DNA of 64,000 bases from Periplaneta americana (lineage: Eukaryota > Arthropoda > Insecta > Blattodea > Blattidae), in the NCBI RefSeq assembly GCF_040183065.1, contig NC_091120.1, positions 170,210,488-170,274,487 of the forward strand, written 5' to 3'. This document shows positions 45,914 to 56,500 of this stretch, piece by piece. The first letter of the stretch is position 1. The number at the start of each line of letters is the position of its first letter. Under the pieces are notes generated by a model. That model made no database searches and had not been told where the DNA came from. It worked only from the letters and a program-made list of their open reading frames with translations. Made by a program: the position numbers and the translations under genes.

Positions 45914-47145
45914 TTTTTTCAAAAAACAAAATATCAACATAGGCTTCAAAACCAACAACAAACTTCATAACATAATCCCCAATAAAACCAATAATAATGA
46001 ACCCCTCTTAAATAGTGCTATATATCAATTGCAATGTAAAAACTGCACCAAATTATATATCGGTCAAACCCGCCGTTATTTCAAAATAAGATATAAAGAA
46101 CACGTTACAGATTTCAAATACAATAGAGACAAGTCGAAATATGCCCATCACCTCATAGAAGAAGGACATGAATTATGTAATATAAAAGATACACTAAAAG
46201 TTATAAAAGCCATTAACAGCCCCTTAATAGACAGTGCAGAGCAATTTTATATTGCAAAGAATTTCAATGATGGAAAACACCTTTTAAACGAACAAATAGT
46301 TAATCCCAATAACCCACTATTCAATTTATTTAAATTAATTTCGAAAAATCGGACATCATCCCATAATATTACATCACATCCCCCTATCCCCACATCACTT
46401 CCGGTTCCGCCAGACGTTCATTAAAATAAGAACTATTGTGAGCACCCAACGATTCTCAGTAACAGCCTGACCAACGTCGAGCACACAACACGTCCAACCA
46501 ATGTAAGTAAGTTAATAATGTCAATCAATGCATTTAACCACCAGTATATTCACATACGTAACAACATTTTATGTTCGTAGTGTAAAAGGCTTAACTGAAA
46601 ATCGTATGGTGACAATTATGAACTTGTAACATCTAACCTTGGCAAACCGAAGGAAAACAATAACAAGCACCAATGTAACTGATATTACGCAACATTTCAT
46701 CGTGGTATAGCGCTTCGACTTGTGGAAGTGAAACAACATGAATCCTTGGTGTGTTAATATATAACAAACAGAATTTTAACATTTTAATACGTGCAACACA
46801 GTGCAACTCAAAAACATTTTAATAAATATAGGAACTACATGTGATAACAACTTCAAGATAACCATAATGTTACATAAAACAAGGGACTTTTATTGTAGAT
46901 GTAAATTAGTATAGATTTTAATTATTAGTAAGTGTTTTTAAATTTAATTTATATATTTTGTAAACGATGGTAGATCATCAAGGGTACATACCATATATTT
47001 CACACACATAAGGGGTATCTATTTGATCATGTAATAAGGCAATTCCATACATTTGAAAATGGCACATAAGTGCCGAAAACGTTAATGTTTAATCCAAATA
47101 TAAACTAGATAAGTATAGACGGTTAGCCCAATTTAATATTATTAT
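45914..47145 (+). mobile_element. 5'-truncated Penelope-like element
   Basis: Flanked by the perfect 13-bp duplication ATTACTCAGACAT (45901-45913 and 47146-47158) that occurs once in the uninterrupted relative. It contains the endonuclease end of the Pol protein, a roughly 700-bp 3' region with a GTGCCGAAAACGTTAATG segment, and no reverse transcriptase, consistent with 5' truncation. I did not find a convincing hammerhead ribozyme core. Confidence 0.88.
45915..46424 (+). CDS. Penelope-like GIY-YIG endonuclease, C-terminal fragment
   Basis: The open frame starts at the insertion border without an ATG (FKKQNINIGFKTNNKLHNI...) and stops at 46424, about 169 codons. The core reads AIYQLQCKNCTKLYIGQTRR followed by YFKIRYKEH: a C-x2-C pair before the YIG motif and the R-x6-EH helix, as in the GIY-YIG nuclease that follows the reverse transcriptase in Penelope-like elements. 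HHLIEEGH and SAEQFYIA give the later His and the metal-binding Glu. The C-terminal tail is Pro/Ser-rich. The frame is intact, suggesting a fairly young insertion, but without RT the copy is not autonomous. A host SLX1-type GIY-YIG nuclease is excluded by the flanking duplication and this motif layout. Confidence 0.88.
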   Translation, partial: FFKKQNINIGFKTNNKLHNIIPNKTNNNEPLLNSAIYQLQCKNCTKLYIGQTRRYFKIRYKEHVTDFKYNRDKSKYAHHLIEEGHELCNIKDTLKVIKAINSPLIDSAEQFYIAKNFNDGKHLLNEQIVNPNNPLFNLFKLISKNRTSSHNITSHPPIPTSLPVPPDVH

Positions 47146-47633
47146 ATTACTCAGACATGCTATCTACTGTCCGTCCAAGTGGTTATGTCCTAGGGTCGTA
47201 GAAAGGGAGGAAATCACGTGACAGTTAATTACTTAACGAGGCCCTTTTATGTAAGTTATTTTAAACAGTTGTATAATAGTACGTAGACGTCCAAATCCTA
47301 ACAGAAATTAATGTTCTCAGAAAAGAGCTAAGACAGCCCAGCCACTAGCTGGCGAATAAAAGCAGGTGGGGGAAACCGGGATACGACGTAGGCAAATGGA
47401 CGACAGTAGCTGTGCGAAAATGATTCAATATTGAAAACTCTTTCGTCACTGGAAAACGCGAACATATTTTTGGAACGTACTGTTTACTATGACTGTAAGG
47501 CTACTATGACTGTATATGCGGTCTTGGATCTGTGTGGAGTACGGTTGAACTTCATTAGTAGAAGGGGTGGGAGTGAAGTACATTAAAAACCCAGGTACAA
47601 TAAAAATTGAAGTAAAAATAAAATGATGTCCCT

Positions 47634-47924
47634 GTACAATATATACATAACGGTTAGCTCAGCCTTGGGCCGGAGCAGCGTAAGCATTTATCACATCATT
47701 ACCTGCTGAAATTGTCTGCGGGAAGGAAGCATGTTGAAAGTCACATCCCAAGCAGTGATTTTCATGTTGCTAGACAAAATAAATTTTAATATTAGAACAT
47801 ACTGATCCAAATTACCAACATATATACGAGAAGTCCAGAAGGAAAATATACTATTTCATAATTTATTGAGTCATTTAAAAAACACCTCGCAACATAAAGA
47901 TGAGATGCGGTAAGTTATTATTAT

Positions 47925-47925
<1 letters not shown>
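47634..47925. other. Non-coding, nothing recognised
   Basis: No gene or repeat identified. Confidence 0.35.
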
Positions 47926-47981
<56 letters not shown>

Positions 47982-48012
47982 AACTACTACTACTACTACT
48001 ACTACTACTACG
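47926..48012. repeat. (TAC)n microsatellite
   Basis: About 27 TAC/ACT units with one CAACT interruption, preceded by (TTA)n. Confidence 0.97.
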
Positions 48013-48366
48013 ACACCTGGTAAGGTTTATCTTGTCTCAGTAGCAATAAAACCAAGTCTCTTCAAATGAGAGTTGAGATTATAAGAGGGTTGTAAATTTC
48101 CAGGATTCCTTTCAAAATCTTGTTATTGTACAGGCTATCGGAACTCAGTTTCTTGATAGACAAACTCAGTGACGGAAGGCAGTACGAAGAGAGATATTTT
48201 GTTACTTTATTTTGCGCTACAGAATGTATCAACTAGTCCCTTCCGCTACTGGCATCGCTTCACTCCCCCCATCGCAATAACAACACAGACAAGGTAAGAC
48301 ATATCTCCTTTCTCTCTCTTTTCACAGTGAGACAAGATTCATCACACAGACTTTAGACTAATACCA

Positions 48367-48367
48367 C

Positions 48368-48429
<62 letters not shown>

Positions 48430-48430
48430 T
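48367..48430. repeat. (ATT)n microsatellite
   Basis: About 21 uninterrupted TTA/ATT units. Confidence 0.97.
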
Positions 48431-48515
48431 CAGTACGTAGCATTGTGATTTTTTCCTCTTTAGTGATAACTGGTATTAGTTGGCAACACTGAAGAGGCGG
48501 CCAAATTAGACTTGA

Positions 48516-49830
48516 AGGGTGCTATTCATAGACATTCCGCTAGCCCGAGCTACGAGCGTGCTAAACTAGCCCCGGCTATCAACTGGTTACTTATACAGGA
48601 TGTTTAAATAGCCTTAAATTAACTCCTGCTAATTCTTTTTTAAATAATCGTGAAAATTTTGTGGACTCTCGAAAAGTTAGAGACGCTTTAAGAGAAAAAG
48701 AATTTGAAAATTGGTGTACATTGCAACAAAAGGGTAAAGGAGTGATTCTTAACAAAGAGTTCCCCCCAGCAAACAGTTGGATAAGAAATCACAAAGGTCT
48801 AATCCTCTCGGAATGGATAGACGCCCTTAAAATTGTAGGCTATGTCGCTCAGGTCCGAGCTGTACCGGGTAGAAGTCGGGATGGTACCCGCTGTAGGCGC
48901 TGTCTCGGCGAGATTGAAACTCTTCCCCATATCCTTGGCTTCTGCCCCTATAGTGAGGCCCTTCGCAACATCCGTCACCATGCTGTCCGTTCTATGCTGG
49001 CCGAGGTACTAAAGGAAGTAGGGTTTACAGTCCATCAAGAGGTGCAGGGACTAGCCACACAAGGAAGTGTTCGGCGAATTGATATCATTGCCATTAAGAA
49101 CAACTCGGCATACATTCTCGATCCCACCATCAGATTTGAGACACATGCAGATCAACCGCATGAGGTGGACAGTGAAAAGAAACGGATATATGAACCAACA
49201 ATCCCGTTCTATAAAGATAAATATAGCCTGTCCCACATTGACGTAATAGGTCTGATGGTGGGAGCACGAGGTACCATACCCTCCTTCTTTGCCAACAAAT
49301 GTAAAAACCTGGGCCTAACACACAGCATTGTGAAGGAAATAGCCATTAGTGCCCTCAAAGGATCGGTTCAGATATTGAGAAATCATTTGTATGGGAGTGA
49401 TAATGGAAATTTCAAGTTATCTTAACCGATGGCTGTTGATTGGTTTAGATATCAATGCCAATACGTAAATCCGTACTATTATTTTTCTCGCGGTATATGA
49501 CATTCATATCATTCTAACCTATCTGATGATATCCCCTCCCTTTCTTAACTGTAAATGAGCACAAACGCTACTTAGGTGTAAATTTTTCTGACATTTTGTA
49601 TATTCGATTATCTCATCGTTTCAAATGGATATCATTTTACCTTTTAGGTCTGTTTCCAAATTATATGTAATACGCTTTGTCAAATCTGGCAACCTTTTCA
49701 TAAGGGAAGCTAACTTTCTTCTTCTTCTATCATATCATATCACTAACACTGGTTTATGAATACGAAAAACATTAGTTCGCTAATCATCCACCGGAAGGCC
49801 GCGCTAACAATGTCTATGAATATGGCCCTT
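48516..49830 (-). mobile_element. 190-bp MITE 'CATAGACATT', copy 3, split by an R2-like LINE
   Basis: 48516-48600 (AGGGTGCTATTCATAGACAT through TTATACAGGA) and 49734-49830 (CATATCACTAACACTGG through GTCTATGAATATGGCCCT) are the two halves of a MITE identical in layout to 42395..42586. The middle is a retrotransposon fragment. Confidence 0.88.
48601..49425 (+). CDS. R2-like (restriction-like endonuclease) retrotransposon C-terminal fragment
   Basis: The open frame runs from the MITE junction (no ATG; CLNSLKLTPANSFLNN...) to TAA at 49423-49425, 274 codons. It carries the zinc-knuckle C-x2-C-x8-H-x4-C (CRRCLGEIETLPHILGFC, about 48892-48948) followed by VRRIDIIAIKNNSAYILDPT and IRFE, consistent with the Asp-rich active-site region of the restriction-like endonuclease at the C-terminus of R2-type non-LTR retrotransposons. 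The reverse transcriptase is missing by 5' truncation at 48601. The frame is uninterrupted, suggesting a recent insertion. A roughly 300-bp 3' UTR ends in TTCTTCTTCTTCT before the MITE resumes. Exact clade is not certain, and no 28S rDNA flank is present. Confidence 0.75.
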   Translation, partial: CLNSLKLTPANSFLNNRENFVDSRKVRDALREKEFENWCTLQQKGKGVILNKEFPPANSWIRNHKGLILSEWIDALKIVGYVAQVRAVPGRSRDGTRCRRCLGEIETLPHILGFCPYSEALRNIRHHAVRSMLAEVLKEVGFTVHQEVQGLATQGSVRRIDIIAIKNNSAYILDPTIRFETHADQPHEVDSEKKRIYEPTIPFYKDKYSLSHIDVIGLMVGARGTIPSFFANKCKNLGLTHSIVKEIAISALKGSVQILRNHLYGSDNGNFKLS

Positions 49831-50218
49831 AGAAACTACACTTATGTGATCCATACTATACATGCCGTCCAAGTGTCTTCATGTCATGTGTATGGGCTAC
49901 CTTTATATTTATTTTTATTTTAAATATACACAAAATACTAAAAAGGCACTTTTAGACACAAATATAGTTATTAGGCATTTGTAGCACTTTATGGTTCATT
50001 TAGGCGTTTTAAGTCCTATAGAATTTTGATAGGGGGATCCTGTGTACATGGACCGTAGAGATATCTGAATAACACACGTCTAGGACGTAGCAAATAAAAT
50101 GGATACGGAACTAGAAATCTGTTTCCCAGAAACGATTCAATGATTTTTTTTTGGGAACGTGGAGCAAGGAGGAACAATAAGATAGACCCGTGCATGCCAG
50201 CCAGTCAATGAGATGGAT
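49831..50218. other. Region downstream of the pyrokinin gene; SINE-4 body fragment
   Basis: 49864-49915 (CCGTCCAAGTGTCTTCATGT, then GGGCTACCTTTAT) resembles the 3' end of SINE family 4. The rest is unrecognised. Confidence 0.4.
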
Positions 50219-50224
50219 TTTATT
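50219..50224 (-). terminator. Poly(A) signal of the pyrokinin gene
   Basis: A canonical AATAAA on the minus strand lies 50 bases past the TAG stop of exon 3, with no nearer alternative. It implies a very short 3' UTR. Confidence 0.7.
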
Positions 50225-50274
50225 ACAATATTTCTGATGAGACTACAGTAAATTTACATTAAAATGTTGGGGTG

Positions 50275-50504
50275 CTAATGCTGCACAGGGGGTTGCTTCT
50301 TCTCGTGAACGCTGCGACCCAGGCGAGGTGAGTACACGTCGTGGGGTAGGTGGTCGCGCCCCAGCCTTGGCCGGAAGGGCACGAGGCGCCGTCCCAACCT
50401 GGGGGCGAAGGGTGGCGACCTCTGCTCCATGTAGTCGGGCTCGTCGTCCTCGTTGGAGTCGCGGCCCAGTCGGGGGATGAAACCCGCTGTGTGGCGCTTC
50501 CCTC
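50275..50504 (-). CDS. PK: Pyrokinin exon 3: PK-1, PK-2, PK-3, PK-4
   Basis: The acceptor GTGTCGCACAG lies at 50515-50505; the exon begins GA-GGG-AAG-CGC, completing the split Gly. Coding order: KR, HTAGFIPRL-G-R (50493-50461), acidic spacer DSNEDDEPDYMEQ, R, SPPFAPRL-G-R-R (50418-50386), LVPFRPRL-G-R (50385-50356), DHLPHDVYSPRL-G-R (50355-50314), then the SVHEKKQPPVQH tail and TAG. Each PRL is followed by Gly (amide donor) and Arg. Most cleavages are monobasic; dibasic sites occur only before PK-1 and between PK-2 and PK-3. PK-4 has Tyr-Ser in place of the Phe-X of the consensus. GC content is far above the flanking DNA. Confidence 0.97.
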
Positions 50505-53500
50505 CTGTGCGACACGTAAAAACCAAATTATTGAAGCTCTTGTAACAAATTTCTCTCCCTAGCAACACGCCCAGAATTACACTGGACAGGAAAAGGAACC
50601 TATGGTCCGTCCCAGGAACCTGTGGAGTAGAAAGACGAAACAAGACCTCTGCGTAAGTGTTATGTGGGAGGGGTAGGGCCAATAACCGCTCTGGGAGGAG
50701 GCATTGGGTGAACGAAGCTAGCAATCGCTTGCAGGAGGGGATAATTTCTATCTGAATTCTACTCTTCCTTCTACTACGAGCATCTTACCCCTTGAGCTCA
50801 TACTGCCCGCAATACATTTCGGCACAGATAGACTCCGCCCCCATAAGTGCGAAGTTACTCCACAGAATCCTGGAACGGACAATAACACTAGCAATATTAT
50901 ACATGAAACGGCTTACTGAAATTTTTTCCCACTTTTTCCACATAGTTGTTTTTATTCTTCTTCTTCCCTTGGAAGGATTTTCTCTGTCAGAGGATAGATT
51001 ATGAAGTAATAACTAGAGACCGGTGCAGAATGAAGAAAATTTTGTCAAAATATTTTTTGGCAAAACATGAAAATACAAGGTGGATAAAAAAAAACAGGCG
51101 ATTTTAAATCTTGGCTTTTTTCCAGCTAAGTTCGGTTGGATTCGTCTCGTTTTAGGAGTGTGTGCCATTTAGTTAGGATGGGGAATTAGAGTTGTAAACA
51201 ACGTGCGTATGTCATCAATGCTTATTTAAAAAAATAAATATACAGTCTGATCCGTTTGGGTATAAATAAATAAATAAATAAATTTAGCCTGCTAGATCCC
51301 GTAAGGGCAAGGGCCTCCTGATTGACAGGGCTTGGCTCAGTAGACTTCACTCATTAGGTGAGCCGATCCTAAGGAGTGTTCTATGTACACAGACACTATA
51401 TGCACTTGTAAGATTCGCACCACACTACACACTGAGGACGGTGGCTTCTAGATTTCTCCACAGCTGTCTGTCTCGTGTACTGCTCGTCCAATGTGGTCCT
51501 GCCTTCTTCTTGAAGAAATCTGCCCATCTAGTTGTCTGGCGTCCCACTCTTCTTCTGCCGATCCTGGGATCCCACAATGTCAGTCTGTGCGTCCATCGTT
51601 TGTGGTCCATTCTTACCACGTGCCCTCCCCATTTCCATTTCAGGGTATGGATAATATTAATTTATTATTATAACACTGTTATGATAGTATGAACAATTTT
51701 TTGCTGGTTATAATTATAATTAAAAGACGGGAGTTTCCATATATGACAATCACCAATGCATAATTCTGAAAGGACAAATGAAAATCATAGATGATTAAAA
51801 TGGCTACTACAAATCTACAGCGGACACAATGTGATCTTTGGTATGCTAAATTTGAGAGAGTTGAAAGAGTTCAAAGGGAATTTCGAAGTGAGTATGGTGT
51901 GCGTAATGTACCTAAATACGATTCTATAATGTTGTGGTGTCGAACATTTGTAGAAACAGGTTCTGTGTTAAAAAAAGAAAACATGCAGGAGATCGCAGGC
52001 GAAGCCCAGCAGCTATCTGTTGGCTTAATCCCCAAACTTCCAAAATATAAATTTTGTTGTCCGCTTAATTCCTCCTCTTTTTCAACTTCATAGCATTTTC
52101 ATCTTACAAAACATTATTAACAGATACTAAGTATAATGTTTTGCCAAAAAATAAAGAAAAGTTACTTATATTCTAAATTATATTCTAAACGTTTTTAATC
52201 ACACATACCTTCCACGCTGCAGTGTGGAGTACGCCTAACATATATTGAGATTTATTATATATATATTACATTGATCGTTAAGTGAGATGGAAAATAAGCC
52301 CCTAAAGAGTTAGTTATAACTAATACCAAATATTTGCATTGCCAACCTGTAACAATAAAATGTCACCACAATTTTATTGCTACTGGCAAGTTTATACAGT
52401 GTTATAGGATATAATTGTAAGTAGGAATATATGGCCCCCTCGATACCCTGATTTAATTCTTAATGTATTTTATCTGTACGGAACGTTTAAAGATAAAGGG
52501 TATAAAACTAATCCACAAACTCTCAAAAATAGAATTAAGAAAAACATCACATCCACTTCTCAAAAGTAGCTACAGCGAGTGATGTGCCATTGATTGATTT
52601 CATGTGTACAAGTATAAGAAAGATAATTTATAAATTCATAATACTTCGAAATTTTATCACTAAAAAAGCATTGAGAATAATATTTTTAGCTTTGGTACAA
52701 TCATTAATGCAATATGGTATAATAAATTGGAGTGGAGTAGCATCAACTGTACTTAATCCATTAATTTTATTACACAGAAGATTAATAAAAATTTGTCTGA
52801 CAAAAAATATGGATTACCCAACAAATTTAATTTATACAGATTTTAATGTATGAACTATTGAAGAAATTTATAAATATAGTTTACTAACTTATACCACAGA
52901 AATCAAATAAAACATAAATCTAATCGACATCAATATCGTACTCGAATACAAAAGTCTACTTTCCCATTAATTGAGCCTAAATGTCATACAAGTGCAGCTC
53001 TTAAACATGGTGCTAGTTTCGGCCCAAGACTTTATAATAAAATTACAAACCATTTTCCAAATTCGAAATATTTTAAAATTGAAGCTTTTAAAAAATAAAT
53101 TTGTAAAATTATCCATGATATATAATATTAACAAATGCATTTTTTTACCTTTTATTTCTGTCGACTATATTCATGTTTTTATTGAATATCACTGGCTTCT
53201 GTCGAATTGTTAATTTATATTAAATGTGTATTTTTCTCTCTTTTTCTCTTTCTTCTAGCTCTTGAGTTGTATTTATTGATTTGAATTAAGTTACTTACTG
53301 TATTTAGTAAACTGTCCTTGTAAATGTTATGTTATATTATTGACTAAGACCACACCGTACACGAGCCTAGCTCTTATGGTAGTGGCTAGAAACATTTTTG
53401 TTTTATAAATTTAATTTGCACTCACTAGCTAGCTAGTTAAATAAATAAATTACATTTCTCATGCTTGTGACAAAAATGCTTGGTGCAAGAAGGCCTACAG

Positions 53501-56500
53501 TTTCAGAATCTCCTTTCTCAATTTTGGTGAGTACCGTAAATGACGTTTTATTCTCGCGCCTTGACCTGTAAGAAGGAAGGAAGTGCTCGTTACCTTTAAG
53601 CGGGACAAGAGCCCAGGGCGTCTCCCTCAGCAGCTCCACGATCTCCTCCACTTTGCTGCCGTCTGAATCCTCTTGCGCCTCGTCTGCAGATCGCTTCTCG
53701 CGCCGACCCAGTCTGGGACCGAACCACATCCCAGGTACTTCAGACTCGCTTCTCTTTACCACCAGACCTTCTCCTGTTCCGTCCAGACCCAGCAGAATGG
53801 CATCCTCGAAGGGGTCATTGTCCCGGAACAGTGAACTGCTCAATCGGAAACCTGGACATTTTTTTAAAAGCGGAAAATTTTTCTCAAATATCGACATAAA
53901 TTTTAACTTTAACTTTATTTTTATTTCTCGTTACTCGAAGTACAGCCAAAGTATTGTGGTGCTCTGAAAAGAATATTTCCAGATCTTGATAGAAGTACAT
54001 GTCTTCAACATCTTTGATACCAGAAATATACTCTCTCTGTTCCAAAATATGGTATAGAAATATGTCATTAATTCTGTTCCAAAATATGGAATAAATTTGT
54101 TAAAATTCTAGAATACATCTTCTAAATACTTATTTGATTTATAAATTAACATAAGAAAAGCATAAAAATTAGGTACATTTCATTCTGAGTGATGTCAAGT
54201 TAATAAAGGAAAAACAAATATTTTTTGAGAGAGGCAAATTAGCAAAATAACTGCAATAAATTATAACCCTTTTTTGTACGACTGTTGAGCCTTATATGTT
54301 CTATTCAAAATTGATTGGGTTGGTGTTACATTTTCTGCAACAGGAACACCACAGCAGGTACCCATTTGATTTCTGTTCATAATTAACCATTTAAATATTA
54401 TAGTTTGATGCATTACAGAAGATTAGAAACATTCACAACTGCACTGTCTCATAGATCCTTCACTACTGAACAGAATACCACACCACGAAATATTTCGTGC
54501 GCGCATGCGCAATGATCAAACTTGTTTTCTTTGTTACTATACCATATTTTGGAACGGAGGGAGTAGTTTTGTTTGCCATGTCTGTCTGTGTAAAATTATT
54601 TTATATGAAATGACTTAGAGTTTGTTGAACGTATTAACTTTACACATGTTTGAATAGTTAAGTTAAATAACATAAAATGGAGGTTTAGTTGATATATTTT
54701 TTACAATATTCTTATTTCTTTTAGAAGTTGCTTACTGATCCGGTATTTGTTACTGTATCCCTTACCTTACCGAAAACACATGTAGCAGGTCACGTATATC
54801 TGTACCTCACAAGACTGTGTTGTCACATTTTTTATTATTTTTACGTTGCATAAATTAACTTATTGATAACAGATCCACAAAACAGAAAATTTTAAAAATA
54901 ATTTATTGTGCAAGCTTTATTTAATTAAACACATGGACAATAAAGAGTTGATTCACTGGAAGTAGTGCCTTTAAAGAACGTAATATTTTGTTTGTACTAT
55001 CTGCAGTCTCAACCCGATAAGCAGCACATAGTTTGGACATTTTATAACGTGGCGACAACTATATTTAACGAAACGTTTACATCATGAGGAGCAACTAATC
55101 AAAACTTAAATTGTTCATCTACGGTCACAATTGAGTTTGAAGTGGCTTCCGATAGATGGCAGTGTTCTCTATACATCTGTGCAATCAGAATTCTCCAAAT
55201 CTCAACCTGTCTCATCTATTTTTACATAGGTATGTGAGAAACAACTAATCAAAACGTAAATTGAGTAATGAGAATGTATGTTTTAATCACAATAAAAATG
55301 TCCGAAAACGAGGACTTGGGGATTTAAATCCCGATCACAGAATTTTTTTAAATTCCGACATCAAAAGTTCATGCAGTATTCAGATAGACAACACAACAAA
55401 AATTAATTGCCAATGCAACATAAAATGAGCAGAAAATAGTGTTTCCGTGCTATAATAAGATTGTAACAATTGCATGAATTCGTTAAATGTCCACTAAACA
55501 GCATCAAAATATAAATTGTCCAAGTTTTATTTTTATAGATATATGGTTGATTCATCTTCAGTCATAAATTTAAACAAGATTTAATTCATATTTATACTGC
55601 AAATAGTTTGGAAAATGCGCATTTTTTTGTCTCTCCTGAAAATTTCGTCTGTGACAATTTACGTTTTGATTAGTTGTTCCTCAATTATCTTCAAATTGAA
55701 ATTTTCTCAGACAACAATTTTATTTGAGCACTTCAAAACCCTCTCTGAATTTCTTTGAAGATATTTCGTTTTGAAACTCTTTTGTCTTTTGTTAGGCTAT
55801 CTGTGTAGCATATTTGACAGCTCACAGATATAGTGTGACGTTTAACGGTTCTCTGATTTTATTTGGCTGTGACTGTAATGAAGAAAGCCCCAAATGAATT
55901 CATTATGTACCGGTAGGTCATTTATTTGTCTACAACAGTGCAAAGCCCCAGTTATACTAGACAGTACAAAATAATATTCATTTTCACAGTGAAAATAAAA
56001 AATAAAAAAGAAATAAATGCCGATATAAGTGTAAAATAGTATATTATGCAACGAGCCTATAATGAAGGTAATTAAGAAGCGAGTATGGATATTTATGAAA
56101 CGAGCGCAAGCGAGTTTCATAATTTTCATACGAGCTTCTTAATTACCATTATAGGCGAGTTTCATACGACTTTTTATGCTCGACCATATTTCTAACTTGA
56201 TATTATTAATTTTCTTTGTATCTGACCTTGGCCAATGTCCCGTATGTTGTGAGATGTGCGCAGATGCGAAAGTATTGATTTTTTCCGAGGAACAGATGTT
56301 CACATTGACCTTGCTAGGCCATAAGAACCTACAGAGATAACATTCAAATTAAATTAGACATTGAAAAACGAGATGACAAATTGAATTTATTTGAATATTA
56401 TTTACAATTAACGCTAATTATTATAGAACATAACGCTAATTATTATAGAACATAACCTTCTGCGACAGTATTGGATTTCTAGCCTCCGTGACTTTTCGCT

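Larger units (their letters stand above)
45290..47633. mobile_element. TACAGGGACATC element, copy B, split by a Penelope-like element
   Basis: Left end TATAGGGACATCATTTTATT and right end (reverse-complemented) TACAGGGACATCATTTTATT. The parts 45290-45913 and 47146-47633 are colinear with copy A at 40052..41126. The intervening 45914..47145 is foreign and flanked by a 13-bp duplication. Confidence 0.85.
50505..53593 (-). other. PK: Pyrokinin intron 2
   Basis: 3089 bp, phase 1. Donor G/GTAACG at 53593; acceptor ACACAG-like (GCACAG) at 50505 with a weak pyrimidine tract. Contains, from low to high coordinate, a LINE tail (51250-51640), a mariner-like remnant (51776-52570) and a LINE RT tail (52575-53092). 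Confidence 0.9.

Noticed and set aside
46029..46424. Host structure-specific GIY-YIG nuclease
   Set aside because: It is flanked by a 13-bp duplication inside another transposon and has the Penelope-like C-x2-C...YIG arrangement.
47926..48012. CRISPR-like repeat array
   Set aside because: A simple trinucleotide microsatellite without spacers.
50243..50515. Proline/arginine-rich minus-strand frame overlapping exon 3
   Set aside because: An alternative frame of the pyrokinin exon; it lacks the peptide and processing logic of the chosen frame.
53010..53050. Extra FGPRL peptide in intron 2
   Set aside because: The FGPRLYNKI sequence is part of a LINE RT tail, on the opposite strand, without Gly-Arg processing sites.
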